From Tyto alba (Eukaryota > Chordata > Aves > Strigiformes > Tytonidae), in assembly GCF_018691265.1 (NCBI RefSeq), contig NW_024881303.1, positions 11,277,777 to 11,341,776 on the forward strand: 64,000 bases of DNA. Direction: 5' to 3'. Below are positions 35,966-48,409 of the stretch, piece by piece. A program made the translations under genes and the position numbers. Every line of letters starts with the position of its first letter. Positions within the stretch are counted from its first letter, which is position 1. The notes under the pieces were generated by a model. The model had not been told where the DNA came from. It worked only from the letters and a program-made list of their open reading frames with translations, and made no database searches.

Positions 35966-37919
35966 ACTTAAATTACTTGAACTCCACTACTGTAAGAAGT
36001 GTGAAGAAGGTTGAGCCCTGGTAGTCCTGGGCAGTGGTGATATGAATTGCTCCCCTTTCTCTCTTTCGACATAGATAACTAAGGCACCTACTGTAGACAG
36101 GCTGAGCACAGCCGGATAGTGGTTGCAAGGGATTTTGAATTGGATAATCAATGTTAATGCATGCAATAAATTATATGCTTCTTCTGTATGTACACAGCAC
36201 ACGTCAGGAAAATAACAAAAACAAAAACAAAAAAAAAAAAAAAACCAACAAAAAAATCAAATCAAAATCTCTGACTTAGGGAAAGTGTTTCCTAATTTCC
36301 TAACTCTTAGTCCACATATCAGAGCCTGGTATCTCCATCCTTGCCCTGACACTCATATGACCAGTGGACTGATTGAGGGGAACTAAATTTCTCCTAAAGT
36401 CTTGACACTTCTCTAGCACCAAACAAGCTACAGTACGGCAAACTCCTCTCAATCCCTACTCTCTTTTATAGGTCCCCTCTTTCCTGCCAAGAAAGGAAAC
36501 AAGCATAGCAGCTGCCTGGTACCTATGGTGCCACTCCATCCTTTACCTGAGTGCTGACCAGTCATGAATGCTGCTATTTTCACACCATAAATTAGGACAA
36601 AGTCCAAGAATGGTAAATTAGCGTGTCTAAGGCGACACTGAAGTCTGAGTCACAGCAGAGAACTGAATGTTTGTGACCCTAAAGACCACTGACCCATCTT
36701 TCCTCTACTTGCAGTTCTAAGCAAAAGCACTTCAATGTCATGGGGAGTCGTTTAATGTGCACTTTATGTGCATGTGTGTGTGAGAATAAGTTGCCATCTA
36801 ACTCCCACATAATTTTCAGTGCCACAACAGTGTGGATGTAGTTTGGCAGCACCATACAGCAGTATATCAAAACTATTCAATAGCAAAAAAGACAAAGTAA
36901 GAGCTTTTAACTTCAAATTCTGAGGTCAGTCTGACTGAAAGCAGAGATTCCAACCCTCTGCTCAATCAATCAGTGAAACTTTGTTGGCTTTACCAGTTGT
37001 GTTCTTATCCCTGACAAAGGTGGTGAACATCCATTTCAACTAAGCATTCAGTAAATGATTCTTCCCTTACTCTTGCAATATCCTCTGTAAAGTTACATGC
37101 AGTTTCTTCAAAGGGAAATTTCTTTTTGGTGTCCTTGTCACAGAAACTGGTTTCTTATAAGCTGTAAGTGATTTTGTGTGGAACATCTCCATCTAGATCT
37201 AGTGGCTATTTGTTCTCTGAAGATGATCTGCACACCCAGTGACAGGACAAGCTGAGTAACATAGGCTGAACATACTGAGAAAAATCATAAGAAGCAACAT
37301 TTAATTTCTCTCAATGACTCATTTTTTAAGGGCCTTTGACTTTTATTTTGTAGATGTAAGGCAAAGATAGGAAGTGCTGAATTTGTCTGATTTCTGTTAA
37401 ACATGAAGCATTCCTTACTGAGCATCATAAGAATCTGTGTATTCCCCATCAATTACTGAAAACACTCAGAACAAGCTGCTCTGTGGCATAAAGTCATATA
37501 CAGAAAAATCAAGGTGAGAAGTCAGTATCTTATCTCCATATTAAAAAAAAAAAAAAAAATAAAATCTGGAAATACATGGAAAAATGTGTTAGGGAGATAA
37601 CAATGCCTGGAGGGGAGAGGTGGCTTGAGGATAAGAGAAGGCATACTGAGTTCCACTGTTACTAAACATTCAGCAGAAAATGGCCCAAGATTGAACATGT
37701 GCTTTTATGGCAGTTGTAAGAGAGTAAATCTATCACAGAGAAAAGGAACAGAGACGAGGGGAACTGATTTAGTGTGAAGCAGTTTTGCCTTCCTGAGTTG
37801 CTTCTTTCTGAGCATACTACTTGTTCACCTCTAAACCCATCACCTACCACCACAGATGGTCACCTCATTACAGCTTGTACAATAAACACTGATGTTTAAA
37901 TTAAATCAGAACGTTTAAA
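35966..37919. other. Unassigned noncoding sequence
   Basis: Contains an A/AAAC tract at 36209-36256 and an A17 run at 37543-37559. No gene recognised. Confidence 0.5.
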
Positions 37920-38310
37920 AATGACACAGGCTGTTGGCTGGATTGCTACTTACAGCACGCTGAGGCGGTGCCATTAGTTAAAAACAAAGGTCACTCTTTT
38001 CTCTTTGTTGTCTGTTAATATAATTTTGAATATTACTGCTTTCCAGCTATTACTGTTTACACTGGGTGATTGGCTAGACTCATTAAAGTGAATGAATGCC
38101 AGGAGATGACATCATTTACGTTTAATTGCCTTGTTTATCAGCAAAGTCTATACAGTTGTTTTAATAAAGGGCAGGGGAAAATAAAGGCTACATTTGCATT
38201 CTCTAAGGAGCCTTTGACAAGGGTCTAGGGTGATTTTGACATTTATTGTTTGCAAATGAGATAATCAAATAACGTTCTGTTTTGCAATTGTTGCATGTTT
38301 TTTCTTTTTT
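37920..38310. promoter_or_regulatory. Best candidate conserved enhancer in the window
   Basis: A repeat-free 390-base block with a dense and varied set of transcription-factor-like words: AACAAAGG (37983-37990) and CTTTGTT (38003-38009), SOX or TCF type; TGACATCA (38107-38114), CRE/AP-1 type; TTAATTG (38122-38128); TTTATCA (38134-38140), GATA or Cdx type; ATTTGCAT (38192-38199), octamer; CCTTTGA (38211-38217), TCF/LEF type; and ATTGTTTGCAAAT (38245-38257), a SOX core next to a reverse octamer-like word. Variety at close spacing is typical of vertebrate developmental enhancers. Target gene and activity are unknown. Confidence 0.42.
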
Positions 38311-39909
38311 CAGTAAGTTATAGTTTTTCATTACTGTTATTATTTGTGGATGTTAATGAACAGACACTCAGTTTCAACTTTCTAGCTGGTTCTTTCCAGG
38401 GTTCAGAACAACTGACACATGTTCAATTTGCTCAGATTCCTTTTGCTTGCAACGTAAGATGACATACTAATGTACCAACTTTACTGTAACTAGAAGAGTT
38501 TAATCGTAGACATAAACTATGGGCCTTTGGGAATCAGGGCATTCCAACTTCAGAAATCAGATGGTCAATATTTTTCAGGGAAGATGTCCCTTTTTCTATC
38601 TAAAATCTCCAGACAATACAAATTAAGCATGCAACACATTGCTATTTTTGTGCCTTTTTTTTTTTTCTTTCATTCCATATGTGATTAAAACAGAAGTGCT
38701 TTGATAGGCCGATATGTGCAGATGCCATAATCCTTCCTCATATGACCTCACAGCAGAACTATGTCAGCTCGTGACTGCCAAATCTCCTGCTCCGAAGCTT
38801 CTCCATTATATCTCAGTCACAGTTCATCTTTTTTCTTTATTTTCTACCCGCACACTCCCTTGAGGGTGCAGCTGTGCTAACTGCTTTTTGCATTTACTCA
38901 TTCAGCCCAAAGTGTCAACTTTATCCATGATAAAGCCAAGCATGCCATTGCCACCTATGGAGCCTAGTCCATATTTGACTTTTAATTCTGTCTTCAAGGA
39001 ATTGTTCTGTAGTCAAAGACACGTCAGTCTATATCCCTTTCCAGACTGAGGGAAGTTCCTGGCCTTCTCCAGAGCAGGTCTGTGGAGTGTTTTGCTTTTT
39101 AGTTCAGTGTGTCCTGCCTACCTGTCATGTGTCCAGTCATGCTGCTGTTCAGTGAGAGCAGCTGGTATTTAATGCACATATAAGAGAAATTAAAAACTGA
39201 AGGTATATAAGTTTCTAAATTATTCAGACAACGGCACCTAAAGCAGACTCTGGGTTTATGTGATGTCTATGCTCAAGATAGTGATAAAGGATGGAAACTG
39301 CCTTTTTAACCCTAACTTGTCAGGAGTGGGGAGGTGAGTGTTGGACTGCAGTTGGGGAGAGGTCCCTGTGAAGTGATGGCCACTCCCTCCTTCTCACCAT
39401 CAGCTGTGTAATGAGCTGGAGTCCAGAAGCCAGTCTGAACTGCTCATGGCTGTCTTGCACTTAGATGTGCATAGAGATATCTGAGTCCATCTTAGGCTTC
39501 CACTGTGGGTGTTTTGGATAAAATCAGTAAATCCTTTGCACCTTTTCCAAATTACTCAAGGTTTTTCTTTTAACTTCTCCTATACAGGAGGAACAGTTTT
39601 CTTTCATCTTAAAAAAAAGAAAAAAAAAAAAAAAAAAAAAAAAAAAGAAAAGAAGTGAAAAGGATCTGTGTGCTCGGGAGTCAGAATTTAAGTCTTATCC
39701 AGTCTCTGAAAGGCAGCAGTCCATTATCATTTTGTGCACTTCAGTCTGCAAGCTTCACCCATTTAGCTGAGAAGCCGAAGGCAACAATAGAAGTATAGCT
39801 GCTGGTTAGATCCATGTCTGTGTTTAATGCAGGTAAAATTGTACTGGTTAGAACCACTGCTCGTGTTAAGAGTATAGATGACATTTTCTATTCAATTTCC
39901 AATAAGCAC
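38311..39909. other. Unassigned noncoding sequence with long poly-A
   Basis: Unique sequence except an A-rich run at 39611-39652 broken by one G. No gene recognised. Confidence 0.5.
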
Positions 39910-39985
39910 TTTGGACCTGATTCTCTGCTCCAATTTTACACTGGTGTAGCTTCAGTGGAATTATGCTGATTTAGAGTCCATGTGA
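39910..39985. repeat. Fossil amniote hairpin repeat
   Basis: GACCTGATTCTCTGCTCCAA, TTTTACACTGGTGTAG, CTTCAGTGGAATTATGCTGAT, TTAGAG follow in the order of the old palindromic repeat (CCTGATTCTGCTC, TTTACACTGGTGTAA, CACTGAAGTCAATGGAGTTATGCTGATTTAC). TACACTGGTGTA is itself near-palindromic. Confidence 0.65.
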
Positions 39986-40189
39986 CACAGCAAAAAAAAT
40001 TCTTTAATTTGCAACAGGACCTAAATTCCATTACAGGTATATATTTGTATAATTTTTCTTCCCTGTTAAGGAACAAAGAAAACACACATAAAAAAAAAAG
40101 TATTATGTTGTTTATAACTGGTGAGTAAAACCAATGCCAGAGTACCAAAGAGCTACCCTCCGTGAGCCTTTATATTTGGGGTGATCTTA
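39986..40189. other. Unassigned noncoding sequence
   Basis: Short unique stretch, nothing recognised. Confidence 0.45.
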
Positions 40190-40520
40190 AAATAACCCAT
40201 CATTTCTTAGCTGGTATTATGAAACAGTAGCAGGAAAAATAAGCGGAGTACTGCTTTTCTCTTTTGTCTAATTACTCTGGCAGACGAAGGTGTGAAATGA
40301 TTAGCCAGTAACATATGGGCTTGAGCTTGGAGAAGTTCCCAGTGAGAATTCTTTTTATTCCAGGCATATTTTATCATTTAATTTAAGGGCGTTAATCCAT
40401 GGGTGAGCCTCTGCCTGCCACTCTATCACTTGCTTTCTCGCGCTTATCAAACATACTCTTAATCTTAATCATGCTTACTTCTGCTTACTTGCAAACTGTG
40501 TAAATAACCCCCTGGCCTGA
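40190..40520. promoter_or_regulatory. Candidate conserved noncoding element
   Basis: Repeat-free block with TAATTA (40269-40274), a GTTAATCC word (40391-40398, OTX/PITX-like), a TTTATCATTTAATTTAA stretch near 40370 and doubled words CTTAATCTTAATC and TGCTTACTTC/TGCTTACTTG near 40458-40495. CpGs are kept in GGGCGTTAAT and TCTCGCGCTT. Enhancer function is inference. Confidence 0.33.
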
Positions 40521-42569
40521 TGCTCATGACACTGGTGGGTGGGGATTTGTGTTGCAATGTGGAGCCTGATCTTCACATGACAGTCATAAAACTGAGAATT
40601 TACTGTTTGGGTACAATAAGGGGTCTTAACAATGCTGATCATATCTATCAGTCCCATAATGAAAATAAGATGTCCTTTGCTTCCTCTGAGAAACACATTT
40701 TTCAGTGCTGTGAACAGAGTTGTATCACTACTGGTTTTACTTGTACACTGAAACAGCATTCAACTTGCTAAATATAGGCAGCGTAGGAAGGCACACCCAC
40801 ACAAACACCATTTTTCCACTTCTACTTTAGTCACAACATTCCCCGGTTAGCTACATTTAGCTTACATTTGAGGTGCCTAAAATACTTGCATTAAACCAAG
40901 CAAGTGTGTATTCTCTTCATCCAGCTAGTCAAGACCATAAACAAGAATTACATCATTTGGTGTAATAATGCACAGTTTTGCCTGTGTTCATGCATTTAAT
41001 CCCCTAGTACTCTGCTTGTGTTTACTGAAGCTCTGTAGCCAGCAGATAACAATGTGTAGAGACAGGGTTTCAGTTTTCAAACACAGGAAACTTAATCCCT
41101 AATCTCGATGCTCCAAATTGCCACTTAGACATGTAAATGTCGATTTTATGCACCTAAGTGCCAATTTGAGTGTCCAAATGCATGACTTGGGCATCACATT
41201 AAGGCACCCATTGGGTTATATTGCTTGTTTTATCTATCTGAGTGCACATTATGCGCTGTAAGCAATTATGCTCTGTTCCATACAAGTAAATCAATTTATA
41301 CAACTAGCTTTCCAGAAGAAAGTGATTCCAGCACAGCAGAAAATATTAGAAACAAGTAGCTGGTCATGTGTCAGTGTCATACTCACCTAGATGCCCCTTT
41401 TGTTCCCCATCAGCACCATGTAAATTGCCGGTGCCTGAGAGACTCCATTTACCGTAATTTCTAAAAAGTATCTAAATCTGAGCATGGCCGTTTGGGAACG
41501 CTGTTCCTGCTGCTGCATTGAAGTCTGCCTGCTGTGATCCCCGAGCTCAGTGGATAGATTATTTGGGGCACTCATGAGTGGGCAAGGTGGGAGCTCAGCA
41601 GTGCCTCGGACAGCCGGGAAACCCAGGCTGTCAGGGAATCCAGGCGTTGCTCGCTCCACACATTCCAGGGCACTAATGGACACCTTAAAATAGGATTCTG
41701 GGTGTCTTTGTGTCCGTCCTCCCCTTCAAAACAGTATTTAAGTGGCTTTGAGAAAATGAGACTAAATAATACCCACCATGCTTTTCCCTGAGATGCCTTA
41801 AAATGCCGTAGGCAGAGAGGCACAGGCAGAGGCCACTTTAACCCCAGCCTTTTCTGAGCAACAATGTCTAATATCTCTTTCACATCACAGCAGAGATTGT
41901 AAAATGAGATGTAATTTGCAGCTTTAAGAGTGTGAGGAAAAGAGCATCCAAAAACTGGCAGTGTATTCTCTTCCTAGGCAAGAACTGTACAGTCTGTACC
42001 TGTTTATTTTCTTCACTCTTTGCCTGGCTGAAATGACTGTTTCAAAATTTCTGAGGAAAGAAAAGAAGCACCTAGAAATTACCCCTGAAACAAGCCCACG
42101 CTGTTTATCTGGGGATTTACCTGAGTTTTAATAGGCATTTTCTTTGTCTTGGTTGCTTTCTGTAGACGTGCCATTGTTACAGCTCTGTTCACACGGACAA
42201 CTTCACAAAGAAAGCTGACACGGTAAATGAGAAATGTTACCTGATAGATGCAAGGCTTCTTTCAGTCCCAGGGACACTTCTTGCAGCGCTGCAAACCCTC
42301 ACAGCGTTGCAAGGGAACTGCCTCAGCTCCTGCACCTGTGGGGCACGAATGTCCTTAGCACAGGCAATACCTTACAATCTCTTCCTCAGCAGGTAGGTTT
42401 TGGGAAGGATTGAAAGTGGGACATCCAGCCCACTGCTAATGTCTCCTGAGCTCCCACAGATGATTTGAACCCCAAACTACATTTGGGCTGAAAGTACTCG
42501 GTACACTATGCTTACACCTAGCTTGTTCCTCCTCTCGTACAGCCAAAACTCACCCTGATTTCCTATTGC
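40521..42569. other. Unassigned noncoding sequence, with possible fossil repeat
   Basis: 40850-41225 has several AGGTGCCTAAA, GCACCTAAGTGCC and AAGGCACCCATT words like an old amniote repeat based on TTAGGTGCCTAAA, but degraded. 41380-41880 is GC-richer with open frames on the minus strand (98 and 103 codons) that resemble no family. A minus-strand donor-like TAG/GTGAGTATG lies at about 41386. Confidence 0.45.
42281..42294. repeat. Perfect 14-bp palindrome
   Basis: TTGCAGCGCTGCAA equals its own reverse complement. CAGCGTTGCAA follows 10 bases later as a near copy of the right half. Confidence 0.95.
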
Positions 42570-42645
42570 ATTGTGACTGTGGGTTTGGTCCTGGAAAAGC
42601 ACTATATATACTGGAAAGACTCCTGTCCTGAAGAGACTGAGGAAA
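42570..42645. repeat. Fossil amniote SINE body fragment
   Basis: GTTTGGTCCTGGAAAAGCAC, TATATATACTGG, AAAGACTCCTGTCCTGAAGAG match by order the body words GTGCTGTACATAC, AAAGACAGTCCCTGCCCTGAAGAGC of an old amniote SINE, related to the one at 25550. Confidence 0.5.
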
Positions 42646-42904
42646 TGAGCAAAACAAGAGTCTTTCTGGACTCCCCCACAGAGAAGCCAGCACAGACACA
42701 AGTAATATGTGTCCACAGTGATGAAAGAAAACTGAAGCCCACTGAATGCAGTAATGCTCTCGGTATATTTTTGGTGAGGGAAACCATGACAATGGGCATC
42801 TCTTCATAACATAGTTCCCAGGATCCTTCAGCAAAGTCCAGATAAAGACAAGCCTAATGATAGCAAAAGCATAGCTGCACATGCATGTGTGGCCACTTAA
42901 CATA
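42646..42904. other. Unassigned noncoding sequence
   Basis: Nothing recognised. Confidence 0.45.
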
Positions 42905-42962
42905 TGCAAAGGATATAAGGGAATATTATATATATATTATATAAGGGAATATAAGGGAATCA
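42905..42962. repeat. Local duplication of ATAAGGGAAT around a TA palindrome
   Basis: ATAAGGGAAT occurs at 42915-42924, 42941-42950 and 42951-42960, with ATTATATATATATTAT between the first two. Confidence 0.9.
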
Positions 42963-44419
42963 AATTTCATGTAAATGCTAGTCAGCCAATAAGTCTAGCC
43001 TGATCTTCATTTCCTCTTATACAAACCAAAAGGAAAAGATAATAAATGAGCTACTATTCCCAAGCCCTGCTTTACTTCCTATCCTTCCTTAGAGATTCAG
43101 GGCCTTTGCTCATTAAAATTATTTTCCTTGCATGTGGTCATCTAATCCACATACAGAATCAATACAGTACAAATTATGTGACCTATCAGAACAAACAATT
43201 CAGACTCTCATTATCAGACATTAGTGGCAACCAATTTTTAGGTCAATGCTCTGTGAGAGAATACTTGCAAAACACTATACTGAAAAGTTACAGATATTTT
43301 AATTTTCTTACGGAAACTTCTTCTAAATATAGAGACAATATATTTATCTAGGAGCCTAATCTCTACCCAACATTCACACTAACTTCTAATATAAAACTGT
43401 ACAGTTTCTTCAACTGCAAGTAAAAATTAGATAACCCTTACAGACAGAAATTAAAACAGCAAAACACACTGTGCCTTTAGATCCTCCCACTGTCTTATTC
43501 ACAGGGAGCATTAGAGAAGTAGAGCCCAGTTTCTAGAATAAACCTACTGAGGTATTCTGCATAACACGAAAAAAAATTTCAGAAGTCTGCCACTGCTGGG
43601 ATGGGGAAAAGGGTTCTCCTTCCTGCAGCTATTTGGTATTCAGATGCAGATAAACAGAAGGGGCAGGTAAGCAAAGGAAGTTGGGAAAAGAACATGTATT
43701 TTTTTGTCAGCCAAAGTGTCGGCTTTCTGCAAAGTGTAAATCATCATCTTTTTATATAAATTTGTTTCATTTTGGAGGGATAGAGCAGTAAGAAAATGTG
43801 CTTCTTCCTATGCAGCAGTTCAAAGCCTCAGTGCAATCCATGGAAGTTGTCCTCTACTGTCTGTCGAAATAAGGTTTAGATTAGAGAACAGTTTCAGGAG
43901 TCTTCAACCCTAAAACAAATGGCCACAATTCCTCAGAGAGACATTTCTGCAAAGTTATATCACTCTCAGATTCACTCTGAACACTTACAAATAAAGGTCT
44001 GACTATATACAAATTAACTTAGTGATTTGAGTTTAACTAACAAGGTTCATATAGGCACTTCATGAAGCAATTTAAGAATGTGACACTGTCTGACAGATTT
44101 ACTTAAACATTGCAGAGAATTTGTAGTTCTTGTTATTTCTACAAGGCTTGACTGGGGAAATGATGAACACCAATAGGAAGCTATAACACAAAAATGCTGT
44201 TATAATGTTTTCCAATAATCTTGAGCTAAACAGGCAGACAGAGTTTTTAGAAGTAAATGTATGAAGTTCATTTACATGAAGTAAAAATTATGAAATTATA
44301 CATGGAACATATGTGCAGAGTCTTTCAAACATACAAATGAAGTCCATGTCTCAGGGGCTAAAGCTACTTTTCCTTTTGGAAAGACTGGACAACTCATTAA
44401 CGTGTTCAAGGCCAAAAAT
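42963..44419. other. Unassigned noncoding sequence
   Basis: AT-rich unique sequence. A 101-codon plus-strand open frame (43046-43351) shows no domain. Confidence 0.5.
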
Positions 44420-44740
44420 TAGTCATTGGGTAAATGAAATTAAACTCACTTGAAATGGAATTGAAATTATGGAAAACTGCTGAATATAACTTTTGTAACA
44501 ATTAGAGTTGCTCTATGAAAATTAATGAAAAGCTCCATTTTAATCAAGTCAGCATTATGTCAGCATCCCTCTTTGTCATTCTCTATTGTCATTTTAATAG
44601 CTAATATTCCTTTTTTCCTTGCCACAGTTTCTACCCTTCATAACAGCTAGCATTGGTTTTCCTCCAAGTTCCATGATAGTTAATTAAACAGTTAGGAAAA
44701 TCAGCTGATTTAGGCATCCTGTGGCTGAAGGAAGGCAGAT
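44420..44740. promoter_or_regulatory. Candidate conserved noncoding element
   Basis: Repeat-free AT-rich block with AAATTAATGAAAAGCTCC near 44518, two TCATT/TTGTCATT words near 44573-44595, AGCTAGCATTGG near 44646 and TAGTTAATTAAACAG near 44677. The motif mix suggests an enhancer. The evidence is composition only. Confidence 0.22.
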
Positions 44741-44769
44741 ATGCTTGTCAGGAACAGAAAACATATAGA

Positions 44770-45025
44770 TGAGTTGACATGCTATTTTTATAAAGCTGTG
44801 GAAGACAGAGATCAAAACAGCCTTTTAGGTCAACTAGTTCATCTCTTCACTAGGGCAGAATTATTTCCAACAGGAATAGTTTTTATGGCTTTAGCTAATC
44901 TAGTTTTAAGAATCCCAAGTAATGAGGCTTTCATAATGTTGCCAATTTATTCTGATTACTCCTTTCGTATATCATATCCACAAACTCTTGTCCTTTTTGT
45001 TATTTTTTATTTTTACTCTTGTTGC
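44770..45025 (-). mobile_element. Ancient CR1-family LINE, 3'-end fragment
   Basis: On plus it reads CTTTTAGGTCAACTAGTTCAT, then a TCTAGTTTTAAGAATCCCAAGTAATGAGGC block (about 44898-44929), then GATTACTCC and a TCATATCCACAAACTCTTGTCC end. This follows the order of the reversed 3' region of old CR1 copies in turtles and birds (GGTCATCTAGTTCATCC, TCTAGTTTTAAAAGTCTCAAGCAATGGGGCTTCC, CATTACTCC). It is strongly decayed, much older than the 6269-8052 copy. The 96-codon plus-strand frame here is incidental. Confidence 0.7.
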
Positions 45026-48000
45026 AAATAAATAATAGTAATATTTCTAGATTCCAGGAAACAAGATGTGTGAAATATAAATATTGTGTTGGGTGAAAAC
45101 ATGCTTTCAAATGTGAGCATAGGAGATTTCTGAGACATCCATCAACATATGTCACACCTCATAGATTCTTTAGCTTTGCCCTCAGTGAATACCATTAACG
45201 TATTCAGAGGCATCTTTATCAAGAGAGAAGCACCAATTGCATGAATGATCCAATTAACTTGAAACTCTCTAGGCTTCTGTAGAAAACTACTCTGTACTGA
45301 CCTGCTACAGATGCATGGATAAAAGTAAAGTTACACCCATGCTGACAACATATTGTCCAAGTTACATTTATCCCCAAGCTAGTAAATTGGTATTCTCTTT
45401 TCAGCTACTACTCTAAGGGAAGAATGCTGGAAGAAGAGACTGAGTTTTCCCAATAATAGGAATAGGTTCTCTTTAGTATTTTTTCCCAAAATTCCAAGAA
45501 GAAAAATGTTCTGTTAGCTGAAATTTAATTAAAAACCATAAAATACAAAAATGCACTTGCAGAAATATACATAATGCATCACCTTTAGAAGATGTTTTGA
45601 TGCTGTGCTGGCAGGGGAGCAGAGCAAAGGATGGGACAGGATCCCTGGCAAGGGGCCAGTCTCTCAGCTGGGATGGGGAGGACCCAAAAAGGGCTTCTTA
45701 ATCCCACTAGAAAGTGAACCAGATGGGCAGTCTTTGCTCTTCCTATAATTAATATAGCAGGAAGTAAAAGGAGACAGAGGGATTGTAGATGAGATAACTG
45801 CATAGTGAATAGAGACTGCTTGTGTGTGCCCAGACACACACCTACCCAGGCTGCTCCTTTAAGTGGGCAATAGCTGCTGGAGGATTCAACAAACAGTGCA
45901 ACACTGCCTTTTTTTTTTTTTCTGTAAGCAACACCAGTTTTGCTCTTAAACTATATGAAGTTAGCTGCCATAAATCAGGAGGACTCGCAGAAATGAATGG
46001 ACATCTAGCCAGTTCTTTGGAACAGGAATACCATGAGAACTGCACTCTGAGAAGGACACCCAGATATTGTTACAGTGGGAATCACAACACAGTAATGCAG
46101 CAAAACCACCGAATCATGCCTGCCTACATCATCCTCATTAGGCAGTATCGATATGACACCCCTTTTTCTTATTTGTCACCTGCATTGTTTATTTAAATTT
46201 GTAGCAGAGACTGTTCTTTGCTTACAGCTTAGATTTACTATGTATACTGACCTAGGCAGGTCTCCCTAGACATTGTTCCCAAACAGCTAAAGAATAATGA
46301 CAAAATCAAGAAAATATTGCAATTGTCATATATCCCAAATAAAAACCCAGCCTTTTCAATGTCCTTACAGTTTGTCAGAATTGCAGTGTAAGCATGAAGT
46401 CCAGAAGGCCTAAACTTATTATGAAACAGTATTTTTATTCAGCAATGAAACTAGTAAAAACCTGGCTTCAAGGAAGTCACAAAGTCTCTCCCAGTTAAGA
46501 TAATGGCTGCACAGTACTCAAAATTAAAAAAGAGTAGTTCACTCACATTACTCCTACTCACTCCACCCCAAAGGACGTGTATTGATGGCAATTCAGGTAT
46601 TCCCAGAGACGCAGAAATCATTCAACAGAAAGTCCTGAGAAGGGAATTTTCTTAATGAGGACTATGTGCCCTTAAACAGATGACCCAGGTCTTTGAAAGT
46701 CACAGAACAGGGCCAAATTGGACATTATACTTATTATACATTATACTTTTCTAAACCAGAGGATGCAACAGATGTATGAAAGAGCATTTATTATTGCCAT
46801 GTCGTAACAGCTCAGTTTTTCAGCTGGGCACAGTCTTGCTTTTGGCAGCTGTGATTTTCCATCTTCAGACACTGTGTCTGCAATTTGGTCCCCACAGAAA
46901 TAGCAAATTAACTCTTGTTTGCTTTGTAGGTACAAACGATCAATCAATACAGCTGGAGACCAACGCTTTGAAATTATTTTGCTTGTTTTTAGTATGGATT
47001 CCAAGAAAAGCTTCTCAAAGGTGCTCAAGGAGTTTGGGTCAGGCCCATTCTCAGTTATTTCCATCTTTCCCAGCATTGTGATATCTCTGCTGGTTTTCCC
47101 TATATTCTTTCAATTTTTCCTTCAAGCTCTTACTTCTATTTTTGATCACTTTCTGGTCAATAAACTTGTTTCCCTTTTCAGGTGCTATCTCATTGAGCAC
47201 CCAGTCAGAAAAAGTTAAAACACAGATAGTTTTTCAACACAGAGGCACTATGGTTCTGAGAACAGACATGTTGTATTATTGTCTCTCTTAAATGTAACTC
47301 TGAATCAGAAAAATTTTGCAAGGGCTTATGTGTTTTGTTCCAATGTATCCTTGTGATTTTTCCCCTAGAAGTCTTTTATGTATCAAATTGATTTGTTGTG
47401 GTTCAAAGATATGATTACAAATCCCTGAAAACTAACCAGTGAATATCAGTAATTTGAATCTATGAAGCACATCAGTCAATACATTCACTCTGAAACCCCC
47501 GTGACATGCTCATAACAATGCTTCATTTTTATCAGCTTCCTTCCAGCTCAATATTTATCGTATCATTCAAACATTTATTATCATAGAACAGTAATGTTCA
47601 GGATACAAAAAAAAAGGAAACGGCATTAAATGCAGAGCACACTTTTAACCGCCTGCAGATCTCAGTGAGTTTTCACTTGTTTTCTTTGCTTAGAGTTCAG
47701 ACTGAAAGGCTGTGGTCCTTTCAATACAAGCCAACAGCAGAGCTTCCTGAGCCAAGGTAGCAAACTCTTTCCTGATATTTGCAACCCTCACGTTCGGGCT
47801 GGGCTCCTCCATGGTGCACAACAGCCCAGCTCTTCCCCGCCGCACCCGTGTTACATGTGCCTCTGTCATGGCTCGCTCCTGGCCATGATGAGACACCCCA
47901 ACCCCTTTAACCCTGGTTATTCCCTCCTTACCTGCATTCTCCTACATCTTAGGATCTCAAAGCCATATTTAACCATTAAACTACTCATCCTAATGACAAT

Positions 48001-48409
48001 CTTTCTGCGTAGCACAAAGATGAGGAGGTGGGGAGAGCAATAGGGAGCACAGCACGCTATGGGACGTGCTTCATTCTTTCCCCATCTCCCCTTACAGCCA
48101 CTGCTGCACGCTGCTACAACACTCCAACCTCAGCACTCCTGCTCCCTGCCCACTGCAGAGCTCTGGTTCCAGTATGAGTGGGGAAGCTGCACCTTCGTGA
48201 GTGCTTCTCTAAATTCACATCCAGGGATTCATTTTTTTTTTTTCATTCCATCTGCATGTGAAATTCCTTGCCTGGGAAATTTCAGTACAAAAGATTAAAC
48301 ATTAGCAAAGTTGTAAGTATCTAAAAACAGGATCTAACAAGAGGAAGTGCCAGGCAATCTTAATAGGCTGTGCTACCAGCCTCGCCTATAACATATCTCT
48401 CTGTTTACT
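45026..48409. other. Unassigned noncoding sequence
   Basis: Unique sequence with a T-run near 45910. Around 46741-47218 open frames of 99-111 codons lie on both strands and the minus strand is purine-rich, reading a Lys-rich frame, but no family is recognised. Nothing else supported. Confidence 0.45.

Noticed and set aside
39329..39338. Plus-strand acceptor (ACTTGTCAG) then GAG/GTGAGT
   Set aside because: Only about 10 bases lie between them, too short for a credible exon without other evidence.
41386..41434. Minus-strand donor TAG/GTGAGTATG with a 48-nt upstream interval
   Set aside because: The upstream AG lacks a good pyrimidine tract, and the frames are partly closed. Weaker than the 31095-31145 case.
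44741..45031. 96-codon plus-strand open frame
   Set aside because: It lies on the antisense strand of an old CR1 3' fragment and is incidental.
46741..47218. Possible protein fragment, open on both strands, purine-rich on minus
   Set aside because: A Lys-rich minus frame (about 47050-47230) caught attention as a LINE or pseudogene piece, but I could not match it to any family.
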